Made by a program: the position numbers and the translations under genes
Assembly: GCF_020131355.1 (NCBI RefSeq)
Contig: NZ_JAHLEL010000085.1
Span: 62,001-126,000 of the forward strand
DNA: 64,000 bases
Direction of reading: 5' to 3'
Origin: Pseudonocardia sp. ICBG1293
GTDB taxonomy: Bacteria > Actinomycetota > Actinomycetes > Mycobacteriales > Pseudonocardiaceae
The notes under the pieces: model-generated
What the model was told of the DNA's origin: nothing
Seen by the model: the letters and a program-made list of their open reading frames with translations, nothing else
Databases searched by the model: none
In this document: positions 16,568-26,067 of the stretch, in pieces
Layout: each line of letters starts with the position of its first letter
Numbering within the stretch: position 1 is the stretch's first letter

Positions 16568-17356
16568 GTGGCGGCCGTGGTGGAGCAGAAGCCGATCGAG
16601 TGCTGGATGACCGACATGGACGGCGTCCTCGTCCGCGAGGGCAGCATCGTCCCGGGGGCGGACACCCTGTTGTCGCGGCTGCGCGACAAGGGCGTCCCGT
16701 TCCTGGTGCTGACCAACAACAGCATCCACACCCCTCGCGACCTGCGGTACCGACTGCAGGCGACCGGTCTCGACGTGCCCGAGGAGTCCATCTGGACCTC
16801 CGCGCTCGCCACCGCCGCGTTCCTCGGGGAGCAGCGACCGCAGGGCAGCGCGTACGTGATCGGTGAGGCCGGGCTGACCACCGCGCTGCACGACATCGGC
16901 TACGTCATCACCGACCGTAACCCCGACTATGTGGTGCTCGGCGAGACCCGCACCTACAGCTTCTCCTCGATCGCGACCGCGATGCGCCTGGTCGACCAGG
17001 GGTCCCGGTTCGTCGCCACGAACCCCGACGCGACCGGCCCGTCGCCGGAGGGCATCCTCCCCGCCACCGGCTCGGTGGCCGCGATGATCTCCAAGGCGAC
17101 CGGGGTCGACCCGTACTTCGTCGGCAAGCCGAACCCTTTGATGATGCGGGCCGCGCTCAACCGGCTCGGCGCGCACTCGGAGTCCACGGTCATGATCGGC
17201 GACCGGATGGACACCGACATCCTCGCCGGGCTGGAGGCCGGGATGCGGACGGTGCTGGTGCTGTCGGGCATCACCAAGGAGCACGAGATCGACCGGTTCC
17301 CGTTCCGCCCGACCCGGGTCGTCTCCTCTGTCGCGGACCTGGTCGACGAGGTGTGA
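16568..17356 (+). CDS. HAD-IIA family hydrolase (NagD-like)
   Basis: About 260 residues; GTG codons at 16568, 16577 and 16580 are all possible starts. Motif I is MTDMDGVLVREG (nucleophile D), motif II LTNNS, and motif III/IV is the GKPNPLMMRAALNRL ... MIGDRMDTDILAGLEAGM block. The IIA cap domain lies between. NagD-type enzymes are cytoplasmic phosphatases acting on nucleotide or sugar phosphates; the substrate here is unknown. It begins two bases after the glycosylase stop, so the two are probably cotranscribed. Confidence 0.88.
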   Translation: MAAVVEQKPIECWMTDMDGVLVREGSIVPGADTLLSRLRDKGVPFLVLTNNSIHTPRDLRYRLQATGLDVPEESIWTSALATAAFLGEQRPQGSAYVIGEAGLTTALHDIGYVITDRNPDYVVLGETRTYSFSSIATAMRLVDQGSRFVATNPDATGPSPEGILPATGSVAAMISKATGVDPYFVGKPNPLMMRAALNRLGAHSESTVMIGDRMDTDILAGLEAGMRTVLVLSGITKEHEIDRFPFRPTRVVSSVADLVDEV

Positions 17357-17401
17357 GCCCGCTCCGGGGCGCCGTGACCTGCCGGGTTGCGAACTACACG
17401 G

Positions 17402-17575
17402 ATGTGGTTCACCCTCGAACACATGTACGGAGAACTGGTGTCCTGGCAGCGGTGCGCCGGCTGCGGCGCGGAGGCCGAACTCCCCGGGGACGAGACGGCG
17501 GGCGTCGCCGTCCCGTGCCCGGACTGCCCCGGCTCGATGACCGAGGAGTTCAGCTGGGACGCGGTGGCGGCCTGA
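17402..17575 (+). CDS. Small zinc-ribbon protein (57 residues)
   Basis: ATG start at MWFTLEHMYGELVSW. Two CxxC pairs (CAGC and CPDC) separated by about 20 residues form a likely zinc ribbon, with an acidic C-terminus. No close family is recognised. It lies between two opposing units and converges on the RraA-like gene nine bases away. It is short, but the Cys pairs and the codon use support coding. Confidence 0.6.
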   Translation: MWFTLEHMYGELVSWQRCAGCGAEAELPGDETAGVAVPCPDCPGSMTEEFSWDAVAA

Positions 17576-17584
17576 GCGCTCCGC

Positions 17585-18247
17585 TCAGACCTTGAACCCC
17601 AGCGCGCTGGTCTCGCCCCGGCGCAGCGCCGCCACGTGCTCGACGACCGTGGTCAGCGAGTGCAGGTCGTGGCCGTTGCGCATCGCGGAGACCAGCGCGC
17701 GCTCGGCGGCCTCGATCCCCTCGGCCGTGTCGACGATCTCGGCCAGCCGGTCGGGCGCGGCGATCAGCAGGCCGTCGTCGTCGCCGCAGACCAGATCGCC
17801 CGGGCTCACGACGAGCCCGCCGAACGACACCATCTCGTCGACGGTGCCCGGGTCGCTCGTGCTGCCCGAGGCCGGACAGGTGCCGCGGGCGAACACCGGC
17901 AGCCCGATCCCACGCAGACCGCGGACGTCGCGGACCAGCCCGTCCACGACGATCCCGGCCAGTCCGCGCCGCTTCGCCTCGGTCGCGAACAGTTCACCGG
18001 CCACCGCCCGGTGACCGCCGGCCCCGGCGACGACGAGCACCGACCCGGGACGGGCCGCGGACAGCGCGGCGAACATCGGCAGGTGATCGTCCACACAGGA
18101 CACCGTCACCGCGGGCCCGGCCATCGACACGTCCGGCACCAGGGCCCGGATCGCGGGGTCCACCACGGGCAGCGACTTGTCGGCATCGCAGATGGAGGAC
18201 ACCTGCAGCTCGCGCAGACGGTCCAGGAGGGCGGTCATGGCCGTCAT
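17585..18247 (-). CDS. RraA-like protein (4-hydroxy-4-methyl-2-oxoglutarate aldolase family)
   Basis: 220 residues. Visible features are SSICDADKSL, GPAVTVSCVDDHLPMFAAL, VVAGAGGHRAVAGELFATEAKRRGLAGIVVDGLVRDVRGLR (the G-G-x20-D metal/ligand region) and the D-rich LVCGDDDGLLIA. Members are either RNase E regulators or class II aldolases acting on HMG/OAA-type acids; without RNase E context here, the enzyme role is more likely. It overlaps the upstream acyl-CoA ligase by four bases, as last gene of a MFS/ligase/RraA operon. This suggests uptake, CoA activation and breakdown of an organic acid. Confidence 0.82.
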   Translation of the reverse strand: MTAMTALLDRLRELQVSSICDADKSLPVVDPAIRALVPDVSMAGPAVTVSCVDDHLPMFAALSAARPGSVLVVAGAGGHRAVAGELFATEAKRRGLAGIVVDGLVRDVRGLRGIGLPVFARGTCPASGSTSDPGTVDEMVSFGGLVVSPGDLVCGDDDGLLIAAPDRLAEIVDTAEGIEAAERALVSAMRNGHDLHSLTTVVEHVAALRRGETSALGFKV

Positions 18248-19743
18248 CCTGGCGCACCGTCCGCCGTTGCGCGCCGTCGAGCGTCCGCGGCACGCGCAGC
18301 GATCTCCGAGCGGCGCACCTTTCCGGCGTCGTCGCGCAGCGGATGGTCCACGAAGTCGATGCGACGTGGCTGTTTCGCCCTGCTCAGGCGCGTGTCGAGG
18401 AACTCGCGAAGATCGCTCTCGATGTCCGGTTCGGCCTGGACGACGGCATGCACGACCCGCCCGTAGTCCTCGTCCGGGAGCCCGACGACGACGGCGTCAC
18501 GGACCCCGGGGTGCCCGGTCAGCGCCGCCTCCACCTCGGCCGGGTACACGTTCGCACCGCCGACGAGGATCATGTCCGACCGCCGGTCGGCCAGGTACAG
18601 GTAGCCGTCGGCGTCCAGCGAGCCCATGTCGCCGAGGGACTCCCAGCCGTCGTGCTCCCGCGGCGAGGCGCCCAGGTAGTGGTAGGTCGGCTCGCCGCCG
18701 GAGCGCATCCAGATCTCACCGGTGCGGCCCGGGGCGAGCTCGCGGCCGTCGTCGTCGCGGACGGAGATCTCGCCGCGGGTGACCCGCCCGACCGAGCCGG
18801 GGTGGGCCAGCCAGTCACGGCCGTCGATGGAGGTGCCGGCCTGCGACTCGGTGCCGGAGTAGATCTCGAACACCGTCTCCGCGCCGACCCGCTCGATCCA
18901 GCCGCGCTTGACCTCGGGCGGGCAGGGCGCACCGACGTGCAGCACGGTGCGCAGGGTGGCGGTGTCGCAGGCGGCCCAGTCGGCGTCGGGCAGGCGCAGC
19001 ATCCGGCTCATCATGGTCGGCACCGCGTAGAGCCAGGTCACGCCGTACGCCGGGATCAGCGCGAGCGCGCGGGCGGCGTCGAACCGGCCCATCAGCACCA
19101 CGTGGTGGCCCTGCAGCAGTGCCATCAGCGTGAACATGAACGGGGCGTTGTGGTGCAGCGGCGCGGTGCAGCCGAACACGCCGTCGCGGTCGATCCGCAG
19201 TCCGTCGGCGCGGGCCAGCACCTGCTCGACGCAGGCCGCCTGGCCGGCCACGATCACCTTCGGCGTGCCGGTGGACCCACCGGAGGTGGGGGCCTTCCAG
19301 CTGGGCCCGACGACGTCGGGCAGCGGGCCGTCGTCGTACCCGTCGGCCTCGACCGGGGCGTCGACGACGAGCGCCGGCGCGGCGACGGCGAGCACCGCCG
19401 AACGCTCGGCTACGGGCAGCCGCGCCGACAGCGGCTGCGGCACCGCGCCGATCTTCCACGCCGCGACCGAGCACTCGAGATGCGCGGCGGTGTTCGGCAG
19501 CGCGATCGACACCAGGTCCCCGCGCCGGACCCCGCGTGCGGCGAACGCCCTGGCCAGCCGGTTGGTGCGGGCGTCGAACCCCGCGCGGGTGCGCACCACA
19601 CCGGTCCCGTCCGCGGTGTCCTCGGTGACCAGTGGGCGGTCCGGGTCGGCGGCGACGAGCTCGCGCAACCGGGCGGCGAGCGCGGTCGCGCCCGCGGGCA
19701 CCTCGGGCTCGGGGAAGCGGGGCACGGGGGCAGGGGCGGTCAT
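18244..19743 (-). CDS. Acyl-CoA synthetase / AMP-dependent ligase
   Basis: 499 residues from the ATG at 19743. ANL-superfamily motifs are in order: the phosphate loop TSGGSTGTPKVI (about residue 155), APLHHNAPFMFTLMALLQG, EIYSGTESQAGTSI, GWESLGDMGSLDADGYLYLADRRSDMILVGGANVYPAEVE, and a C-terminal region ending in DDAGKVRRSEI with the catalytic lysine. It adenylates a carboxylic acid and transfers it to CoA. The short form resembles ligases for bile acids, aromatic acids or dicarboxylates; the substrate is not determined. It overlaps the transporter gene by ATGA upstream and the RraA-like gene downstream. Confidence 0.87.
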   Translation of the reverse strand: MTAPAPVPRFPEPEVPAGATALAARLRELVAADPDRPLVTEDTADGTGVVRTRAGFDARTNRLARAFAARGVRRGDLVSIALPNTAAHLECSVAAWKIGAVPQPLSARLPVAERSAVLAVAAPALVVDAPVEADGYDDGPLPDVVGPSWKAPTSGGSTGTPKVIVAGQAACVEQVLARADGLRIDRDGVFGCTAPLHHNAPFMFTLMALLQGHHVVLMGRFDAARALALIPAYGVTWLYAVPTMMSRMLRLPDADWAACDTATLRTVLHVGAPCPPEVKRGWIERVGAETVFEIYSGTESQAGTSIDGRDWLAHPGSVGRVTRGEISVRDDDGRELAPGRTGEIWMRSGGEPTYHYLGASPREHDGWESLGDMGSLDADGYLYLADRRSDMILVGGANVYPAEVEAALTGHPGVRDAVVVGLPDEDYGRVVHAVVQAEPDIESDLREFLDTRLSRAKQPRRIDFVDHPLRDDAGKVRRSEIAARAADARRRATADGAPG

Positions 19744-21041
19744 GCGGTCCTCCCGGTCGTTCCGGTGACGGCGGGGTCGAGCCGCTCGTCGTCGGGGACC
19801 GGCCCGCGGGCGAGCACGTACCGGGCCGCCGCCAGCGAGACGAGCACGATCACCAGCGAGTACCCGACGACGGGCACGATCGACCCGGTCGCGGCCAGCA
19901 GCGACTGCCCGACCAGCGGGGCGGTGCCGCCGAACAACGTGCCGGCCAGCGCGTAGGACAGCGAGATCGCGGTGTAGCGCATCCGCGCGGGGAACGCCTC
20001 GGCCAGCATCCCGGCCAGGATGGCGTAGTACATCGTGTGCGGCAGCGTCGCGAGCGCCATGCCCAGCGCGGCCAGCCCGAAGCTCCCGGTGGAGATCAGC
20101 CAGAACATCACCGGGAACAGCGGGAGCTCGATCAGCAGCAGTGCGGTGACGACCTTCCGCGGGTTCCACCAGGTGGCCATGAACGCCCCGAGCGGCTGCG
20201 TGAAGAACTGCACGGTGGAGCTGATCAGCACGACGTTGAGGAACACCTGCCGGTCGAAACCGAGGTCGTTGACCGCCCAGGACAGGGCGAACGTGTTCTT
20301 GAAGTACGCGGCCGCGGCGACCAGCGCGCAGGCGCCGACCGAGACGACCACCAACATGGTCCGTTCCCGGAGCAGCTCCGCGAGCGGGAACCGCGCCGTC
20401 GTGCCGCGTGCCCGCATCGCGACCAGCGCAGGGCTCTCCTCGATCCGCAGCCGGATCACCAGCCCGACCACGACCAGCGCCGCGGACACGAGGAACGGCA
20501 CCCGCCACCCCCAGGAGAGGAAGGCGTCCTCCGGCAGCATCGCGACGAGCGCGAACGAGCCGGTGGCGAGCATCTGGCCGGCCGGACTGCCCTGCTGGGC
20601 GAAGGCTCCGTAGAGGATCCGGCGGTTCTTCGACGCGTGCTCCGAGGCGATCAGCACCGCGCCGCCCCACCCGCCGCCGACCGCGAGGCCCTGCACCAGA
20701 CGGGCCACGACGAGCAGGACCGGTGCCAGGACGCCGATGTCGTCGTAGACCGGCAGCAGCCCGATCGCGAGCGTGGAGACCCCCATCAGCAGCAGCGTCG
20801 CGACCAGGGCGGTCTTGCGGCCGAGCCGGTCGCCGAGATGACCGAACACGATCCCGCCGATGGGCCGGGCGAGGAACCCGACCCAGAACGTCGCGAACGA
20901 GGCCAGCACCCCCGCGGCGGGGGAGGCGTTCGGGAAGAACAGCGGTCCCAGCACCAGCGCGGCGGCGGTGCCGTAGATGTAGAAGTCGTACCACTCGATG
21001 GTGGTGCCGACGAACGAGGCGATCCCCGCCTTGCGGCGCAT
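19740..21041 (-). CDS. MFS transporter, metabolite:H+ symporter (MHS) type
   Basis: About 433 residues from the ATG at 21041; a TTG at 21062 is an alternative. MHS-family landmarks are FVGTTIEWYDFYIYGTAAALVLGPLFFP, PIGGIVFGHLGDRLGRKTALV, RLVQGLAVGGGWGGAVLIASEHA and RILYGAFAQQGSPAGQ, with twelve membrane segments expected. It likely imports an organic acid by proton symport, to be CoA-activated by the next enzyme in the operon. It is divergent from a LysR gene, with a perfect 16-bp palindrome between them. Confidence 0.87.
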   Translation of the reverse strand: MRRKAGIASFVGTTIEWYDFYIYGTAAALVLGPLFFPNASPAAGVLASFATFWVGFLARPIGGIVFGHLGDRLGRKTALVATLLLMGVSTLAIGLLPVYDDIGVLAPVLLVVARLVQGLAVGGGWGGAVLIASEHASKNRRILYGAFAQQGSPAGQMLATGSFALVAMLPEDAFLSWGWRVPFLVSAALVVVGLVIRLRIEESPALVAMRARGTTARFPLAELLRERTMLVVVSVGACALVAAAAYFKNTFALSWAVNDLGFDRQVFLNVVLISSTVQFFTQPLGAFMATWWNPRKVVTALLLIELPLFPVMFWLISTGSFGLAALGMALATLPHTMYYAILAGMLAEAFPARMRYTAISLSYALAGTLFGGTAPLVGQSLLAATGSIVPVVGYSLVIVLVSLAAARYVLARGPVPDDERLDPAVTGTTGRTA

Positions 21042-21181
21042 CGACGGTGTGCTCGTGCTCAACCCGGTGCCCCCTTGCACTCGTCGTGGAGCGACGGTCG
21101 CGCGCCCACGCCGTCGTGACCGCCGCCACGCAACGGTAGAACAGCATTGCGACGCCATCGGGACGCTCTGGCTTCCGTTCC

Positions 21182-21197
21182 TGTCGACCGGTCGACA
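21182..21197. promoter_or_regulatory. 16-bp perfect palindrome, candidate LysR operator
   Basis: TGTCGACCGGTCGACA lies ten bases before the LysR start and about 140 bases upstream of the divergent MFS gene. The position fits autoregulation and control of the operon; that role is inferred. Confidence 0.5.
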
Positions 21198-21207
21198 TGA
21201 TGGCGCG

Positions 21208-22113
21208 GTGGAGCTACGGCAGCTGGAGTCGTTCGTCGTCGTCGCCGAGGAGCTGCACTTCGGGCGGGCCGCGGCCCGGTTGCAGGTCTCGGGACCGCCG
21301 CTGTCCCAGCAGATCCGCAGGCTCGAACGTGAGGTCGGCGCGACGCTGTTCGACCGGCACACCCGTGCCGTCGCGCTCACCCCGGCGGGCACGGCGTTCC
21401 TGCCCCGGGCCCGTCGTGCCCTCGCCGCCGCGGACGAGGCGAAGGATGCCGCGCGCGAGGCCGCCGCGGGCGGAACCGGGTCGGTCCGGCTCGGGTTCGC
21501 CGGGCCCAGCTCGAACGCGTGGCTGTACCGGACCGCCCGCCGTTTCCGCGCGCAGCGCCCCCGCGCCCGGCTGGTGCTGGTCACCGGCCGGTTCTCCGGC
21601 GAGCTGGCCGAGGACCTGCGCGCCGACCGGGTCGACGCCGCGTTGATCCGCACCCCGGTCGACGCCGACGGTCTGGTCGTGCACGAGATCGACCAGCACC
21701 GGCTCGTCGCCGCGCTGCCCGAGGAGCACCCGCTCGCCGGGCGGGAGGTGATCGACCTCGCCGAGCTGGCCCACGACCCGTTCGTCGCCTACCCGGCGCG
21801 CCGGATGGCCGTCATGCGGACCTCGGTCGACGCCGCGTGCCTGCACGCCGGGTTCCTGCCGCGCATCGAGCAGGAGGCCCCCGAGACCCACACCCTGCTG
21901 TCGCTGGTGGGCGCCGGTGTCGGGGTGGGGCTGGCGCTGGAGGCGACGGCCGAGCTGCGCACGCCGGGGGTGGCGCTGGTGCCGCTGACCGATCCGCCGG
22001 AGGTGCCGCTGGCGCTGGCATGGAAGGCCGGTGCGGTGAACCCGGTGCTGGCGGCGCTGCTGCAGGCGGCCGGTGTGGGTGGGGCGGCCGTGCGGGGTGT
22101 CGGGTCGGTCTGA
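21208..22113 (+). CDS. LysR-family transcriptional regulator
   Basis: GTG start, 301 residues. The N-terminal winged helix is typical (ELRQLESFVVVAEELHFGRAAARLQVSGPPLSQQIRRLEREVGATLFDRHTRAVALTPAG in outline), followed by an effector domain of two alpha/beta lobes. Divergent placement against the MFS/ligase/RraA operon suggests it senses that operon's substrate or CoA product. Its stop codon lies inside the terminator hairpin. Confidence 0.9.
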   Translation: MELRQLESFVVVAEELHFGRAAARLQVSGPPLSQQIRRLEREVGATLFDRHTRAVALTPAGTAFLPRARRALAAADEAKDAAREAAAGGTGSVRLGFAGPSSNAWLYRTARRFRAQRPRARLVLVTGRFSGELAEDLRADRVDAALIRTPVDADGLVVHEIDQHRLVAALPEEHPLAGREVIDLAELAHDPFVAYPARRMAVMRTSVDAACLHAGFLPRIEQEAPETHTLLSLVGAGVGVGLALEATAELRTPGVALVPLTDPPEVPLALAWKAGAVNPVLAALLQAAGVGGAAVRGVGSV

Positions 22114-22129
22114 CACCCCGCACGGCCGC
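22084..22129 (+). terminator. Terminator hairpin of the LysR gene
   Basis: An 18-bp perfect stem (left arm 22084-22101, right arm 22112-22129) around a 10-base loop containing the LysR stop. There is no U-tract, as is common in actinomycetes. Confidence 0.75.
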
Positions 22130-22604
22130 GCCTGCTCAGCCGGCACCCCCCGGGCCGGCTCGCCCACCTCGACCGGAATCCCTCCTGTCGGACCGCCACG
22201 TCGTGGCGGCATGATGGACGGTGCCGCCTCACGTCGCGTCAGGTGCACGCCCCGGCCGGGGCGGGCCCGTGCGACACGCCGGGCCCCGCGCCACGCCGGT
22301 CACGGATTCACCCCTGCGAGTGGTCGGCTCCCCTCCACGGACCGGTCGGCCGATCACTCTGCGCGTCGGCCGCCCCGGACGTGAGGACGGAGGGTGTCCG
22401 GCGTCCTGGGAGAACCCGCTCCGTCCGTTTCACACCACACTTTCGGCACCCGTGGTCACCAGGTCACTCGTTGGTGTCGCGGCCGTATCCCCGCCGGTGA
22501 GCGGCTGCCTACTGTCCGCTTGCCGCGACGCACAGGCGTCCCGGTGGTGCTCACGGGAATCGTGAGACACGTCCGTCCCACCGGACACGATCGGGGAGAA
22601 AGAC
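22130..22604. other. Gene-free stretch of about 475 bp
   Basis: No convincing ORF, RNA gene or long repeat is seen on either strand. The end holds the leader of the small secreted protein with a ribosome site (GGGGAGAAAG at about 22591-22600). Confidence 0.5.
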
Positions 22605-22892
22605 ATGCGCAGGAAGCTCGCGGTCACCGGCGTCGCCGTCATCGCCACCATGGTCGCCTTCAGCCCGCTGGCGTCGGCTGCGCCCGCGCCGAAGGACGAC
22701 GACGGTGACTCCTTCGTCCAGGACGTCGGCAACACCCGGGGCGACCAGTTCGGCCTGGTGAACCTGGACGACGTCAACGTCCTCAACAACGCCAACATCT
22801 GCCCGGGAGTGAGTGCGGCCCTGGGCAACGTCCTCGGGATCCTCGGCGGCGGTGCGGCGCAGAACCGCGACAACCCGACGTCCTGCGACTGA
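22605..22892 (+). CDS. Small secreted protein, rodlin-like
   Basis: 95 residues with a clear Sec signal peptide (MRRKLAVTGVAVIATMVA ... ASA). The mature part is about 67 residues: an acidic linker and then QFGLVNLDDVNVLNNANICP, ending in a glycine-rich stretch and a second cysteine (PTSCD). The alternating L/V/N pattern with two cysteines resembles rodlin-type surface proteins of streptomycetes, which help order chaplin fibrils, but the match is from memory of the pattern only. It stands alone with its own ribosome site. Confidence 0.6.
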   Translation: MRRKLAVTGVAVIATMVAFSPLASAAPAPKDDDGDSFVQDVGNTRGDQFGLVNLDDVNVLNNANICPGVSAALGNVLGILGGGAAQNRDNPTSCD

Positions 22893-22986
22893 CGCCGACG
22901 GTGACCTCCGCCCCCTGCCTCCCGCCGCCACGGGACGCAGGGGGCGGTTCCGTCCCGTACGGCGCCGGCCGGCCGGGACACGGGGC

Positions 22987-24434
22987 TCAGTGGAAGACGT
23001 ACTCCGACGGCTCGACGCGACGGGTGAGCTCGTCGTACTCGCGCATGTAGCCGGGCCAGTTGGTGACGATCCGCCCGGTGTCGTCGCGGTACCAGGAGTC
23101 GCACCGGGTCCACGCGGTACCGGGGAAGCGGGCCTGCACCTGCTCGTCGTAGGCCTGCTCGACCTCGGCGCGGACCTCCACACCGGACGCTCCGCGACGG
23201 GCCGCCTCCTGCAGGGCCTCCCGGACGTAGCGGACCTGGTGTTCCAGGTACCGGATGATCGAGCCGCCGGAGGTGTTGGTGTTCGGTCCGTAGAGCACGA
23301 ACAGCGAGGGGAAGCCGGGCACCGTCATCCCCAGGTAGGCGTGCGCGCCCTCGGACCACTCGGTGCGCAGCGACCGCCCGCCGGGGCCGGTGATCTCCAT
23401 CGGGAACATGAAGTCGGTCGCGGCGAAACCGGTGCCCCAGATGATCGTGTCGACCTCGTGCAGCGTGCCGTCCTCGGTCCGGACGCCGGACGGCTCGACC
23501 GCCGCGATCCGCGACGTCTCGACCTCGACGTTGGGCCGCTGCAGCGCGGGCAGCCAGTGCGAGCTGAACAGGATGCGCTTGCAGCCGAAGGTGTAGTCCG
23601 GCCACACCTTGCGCCGTACCTCCGGGTCGCGCAGCTGGGCCCGCATGAACAGCGTCGAGTACAGCCGGCCCAGCCGTCCCCAGGTGGCGGGGTGCCGGAT
23701 CATCAGCGTCAGCGCCTCGCAGTACTCGGTGATGAACCGGCGCCGCGCGGCCTGCAGGCCGGGCACCCGCGCGATCGCGGTCCGCCACCACGCGGGGAAC
23801 CGGCGGTTGCGCCGCGGCAGGAACCAGTTGCCGGACCGCTGGAACACCGTCATGTGCCCCACCTCGGGGGCGATGGCCGGCACGAACTGCACGGCACTGG
23901 CCCCGGTCCCGATCACGGCGACGCGACGTCCGCGCAGGTCGTGGTCGTGGTCCCAGCGCGTGGAGTGGAACATCGTCCCGGTGAACGAGTCGACCCCGGG
24001 CAGGTCGGGGGAGACCGGGCGGTTCAGCTGCCCGGTCGCGACGATCAGCACGTCGGGGGCCCAGGTGCGGCCGTCCTCGGCGGTGACCGTCCACGGCCCG
24101 TCGACGGTGTCGCGCCGGGCGTCGACGACCCGGACGCCGGTCTGCACCAGCTCGTCGATCCCGAACTCGGTGGCGACCCCGCGCAGGTAGGCGAGGATCT
24201 CCGGCTGCGGGGAGCACAGCCGCGACCAGTCGGTGCGCTGGGCGAACGAGTAGGAGTACAGGTGGCTCGGCACGTCGCACGCGGCGCCCGGGTAGGTGTT
24301 GTGCAGCCACGTGCCACCGATCCCGTCGGCGGCGTCGACGATCGTGACGTCGCGGATGCCGTGGGCCCGCAGCTCCCGGCGGCGGCGATCCCTCCGAACC
24401 CCGCTCCGACCACGAGAACGCTCGGCTCGTGCAT
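22987..24434 (-). pseudogene. Flavin-containing (Baeyer-Villiger-type) monooxygenase, frameshifted near the N-terminus
   Basis: The ATG at 24434 follows GGGAGGTCCC and opens MHEPSVLVVGAGFGGIAAA, the FAD-binding GxGxxG. About 20 codons in, near 24377-24388, one base is missing in a GCC/CGG repeat tract, and the protein resumes in another frame as RELRAHGIRDVTIVDAADGIGGTW. The remainder is complete: FTGTMFHSTRWD matches the FxGxxxHxxxW fingerprint, VAVIGTGASAVQ is the NADPH Rossmann motif, and the C-terminus is normal. If the indel is real the enzyme is lost; if it is a consensus error it is an intact 480-residue monooxygenase adding oxygen to ketones or heteroatoms. The substrate is unknown. 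Confidence 0.82.
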
Positions 24435-24653
24435 GGGACCTCCCTGTCGCCTGCGTGCACCGGTGATCACCGTAGCGACGTGGCCGGGGGCTCCGGGTGC
24501 CCGTCCCGGCCCGAGCGGGCCGTCGCGGTTCCGGGGCCCGCCCGGCGCGGTGGTCTGCGAGGTCACACCGGGCGTCCGTGCGTCCCGGCCCGTCGTGGAG
24601 CACAGTGGAGGGTGAACGGCCGACAGCGGGCCGGCCGGGAACGGAGCACAGTG

Positions 24654-25511
24654 ATGAGCACCGTCGTCGTCGGCGTGGACGGATCGGACGCGGCCCTGGA
24701 CGCCGTCGCGTGGGCGGCCCGGGAGGCCGCCGCCCGGCATGCCGACCTCCTGCTCGTGCAGGCCTTCGACGTCGCCCGGCTCTACGCCGACGCCGCCGTC
24801 GCCCCCCTGCTCGACGACGTGGAGGAGTCCATCCGGACCGAGGCCCGCGCGACCCTCGACGCGGCCCGGGCCGCCGCCGAGGCCGCTGCCCCCGGGGTGC
24901 AGGTCACCCACGCGGAGGACCGGCGGGCTCCGTCGGTGGCGCTGGTCGAGCGCTCGCACGGTGCCGAGCTGCTGGTGCTCGGGTCGGCCGGTCGCGGTGC
25001 GATGGGTACCGCGCTGGGGTCGGTGACCCTGTCGGTGGCCTCGCACGCCCACTGCCCGGTCGTCGTCGTGCGCGGTGCCCCGGCGGAGGGACCCGTACTG
25101 GTCGGTGTCGACGGCGGTCCGCTGTCCGACGCGGCCCTGGAGCACGCGTTCGCGGTCGCCTCCGAGCACGGCACCGGCCTGGTCGCGCTCTACGCCTGGC
25201 ACGACGGCCGCTCCCCTGCGCTGCGTGCGGCCGGGGCCTTCGACCGGCTGCGCGATGCCGAGGAGCGTGCCCTCGCCGAGCGGCTCGCGGGCTGGTCCGA
25301 GCGCTATCCCGACGTCGCGGTGGAGCGGGTGATCGAGCGTGAGGAGCCGGGACGGGCGCTGGCCCGGCGCAGTGGTGCGGCGCGGCTGGTCGTCGTCGCC
25401 ACCCGCGGCCGTGGCGGGTTCAGCGGGCTGCTGCTGGGCTCGACCGGGCTCGCCCTGGTCCAGCGCGCCGACTGCCCGGTGATGCTGGTCGGGCCGGCCG
25501 CTACGACCTGA
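24654..25511 (+). CDS. Universal stress protein, two UspA domains
   Basis: About 285 residues from the ATG at 24654; the GTG at 24651 is in frame and equally possible. Domain 1 (VVVGVDGSDAALDAVAWA) ends with the ATP motif GSAGRGAMGTALGSVTLSVASHAHCPVVVV. Domain 2 (VLVGVDGGPLSDAALEHA) ends with ATRGRGGFSGLLLGSTGLALVQRADCPVMLV. The G-x2-G-x9-G-S/T nucleotide motif is kept in both, so it probably binds ATP. It is a cytoplasmic stress-associated protein. Its last bases overlap the convergent DsbA-like gene. Confidence 0.9.
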   Translation: MSTVVVGVDGSDAALDAVAWAAREAAARHADLLLVQAFDVARLYADAAVAPLLDDVEESIRTEARATLDAARAAAEAAAPGVQVTHAEDRRAPSVALVERSHGAELLVLGSAGRGAMGTALGSVTLSVASHAHCPVVVVRGAPAEGPVLVGVDGGPLSDAALEHAFAVASEHGTGLVALYAWHDGRSPALRAAGAFDRLRDAEERALAERLAGWSERYPDVAVERVIEREEPGRALARRSGAARLVVVATRGRGGFSGLLLGSTGLALVQRADCPVMLVGPAATT

Positions 25512-26039
25512 GCGCCGGGTCCAGCGCGGCGGTGAGCTCGGCGACGCCGACGTCGCCGCGGTAGCGCTCGCCGTTCACGAACAACGTCGGCGTCCCCCGT
25601 ACGCCCGAGCGCACGGCCGCGTTGAACCCCGCCTCCACCCGGTCCTCGGCGAGCCGGGTCGCCGGCCAGACGACCCGGTCCGGCCGCACCCCGGCGGCGA
25701 CGGCGTGCTCCCGCAGCTCCTCCTGCCGCAGCCGCGGCGGTCCGGGGGCGAACAGGGTGTCGTGCATCTCCCAGAACCGGCCGTCGAACCCGGCCATCTC
25801 CGCGGCCAGCGCCGCCGCGATGGCGTGCGGGTGCACCTCGTGCAGCGGGAAGTGCCGGAAGACGAAACGCAGCCGCTCGCCGAACCGGGCCCGGACCTCC
25901 TCCAGGACGGGCGCCGCGTCGCGGCAGTAGGGGCATTCGAAGTCGCCGTACTCCACCAGGGTCAGGTCGGCCTCCGGCGGCCCCAGGACGTGGTCGTACG
26001 GTCCGACGGGCGGGTCCAGACTGATGGCGGTCTCCTCAT
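25501..26039 (-). CDS. DsbA-family thioredoxin-like protein, start region apparently missing one base
   Basis: The thioredoxin fold is clear: LVEYGDFECPYCRDAAP (CPYC redox pair), FRHFPLHEVHPHA, and the cis-proline loop GVRGTPTLFVNG. No signal peptide is seen, so it is probably a cytoplasmic thiol oxidoreductase. The first in-frame GTG (25956) would omit the conserved N-terminus PPVGPYDHVLGPPEAD, which is encoded upstream in the same frame without any ATG, GTG or TTG before a stop. An ATG at 26039 fits if one base is restored directly after it (then M-x-EETAISLDPPVGP). I therefore read the gene from 26039 with a one-base deletion. Confidence 0.75.
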
Positions 26040-26067
26040 CGCAACCGGCACGGGGCAGGATCAGCGC

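Noticed and set aside
18244..21198. A 984-residue minus-strand frame covering both the acyl-CoA ligase and the MFS region
   Set aside because: Only the part from 19743 down is real (the ligase). Upstream it is out of frame with the MHS transporter, which is encoded in another frame and overlaps by ATGA.
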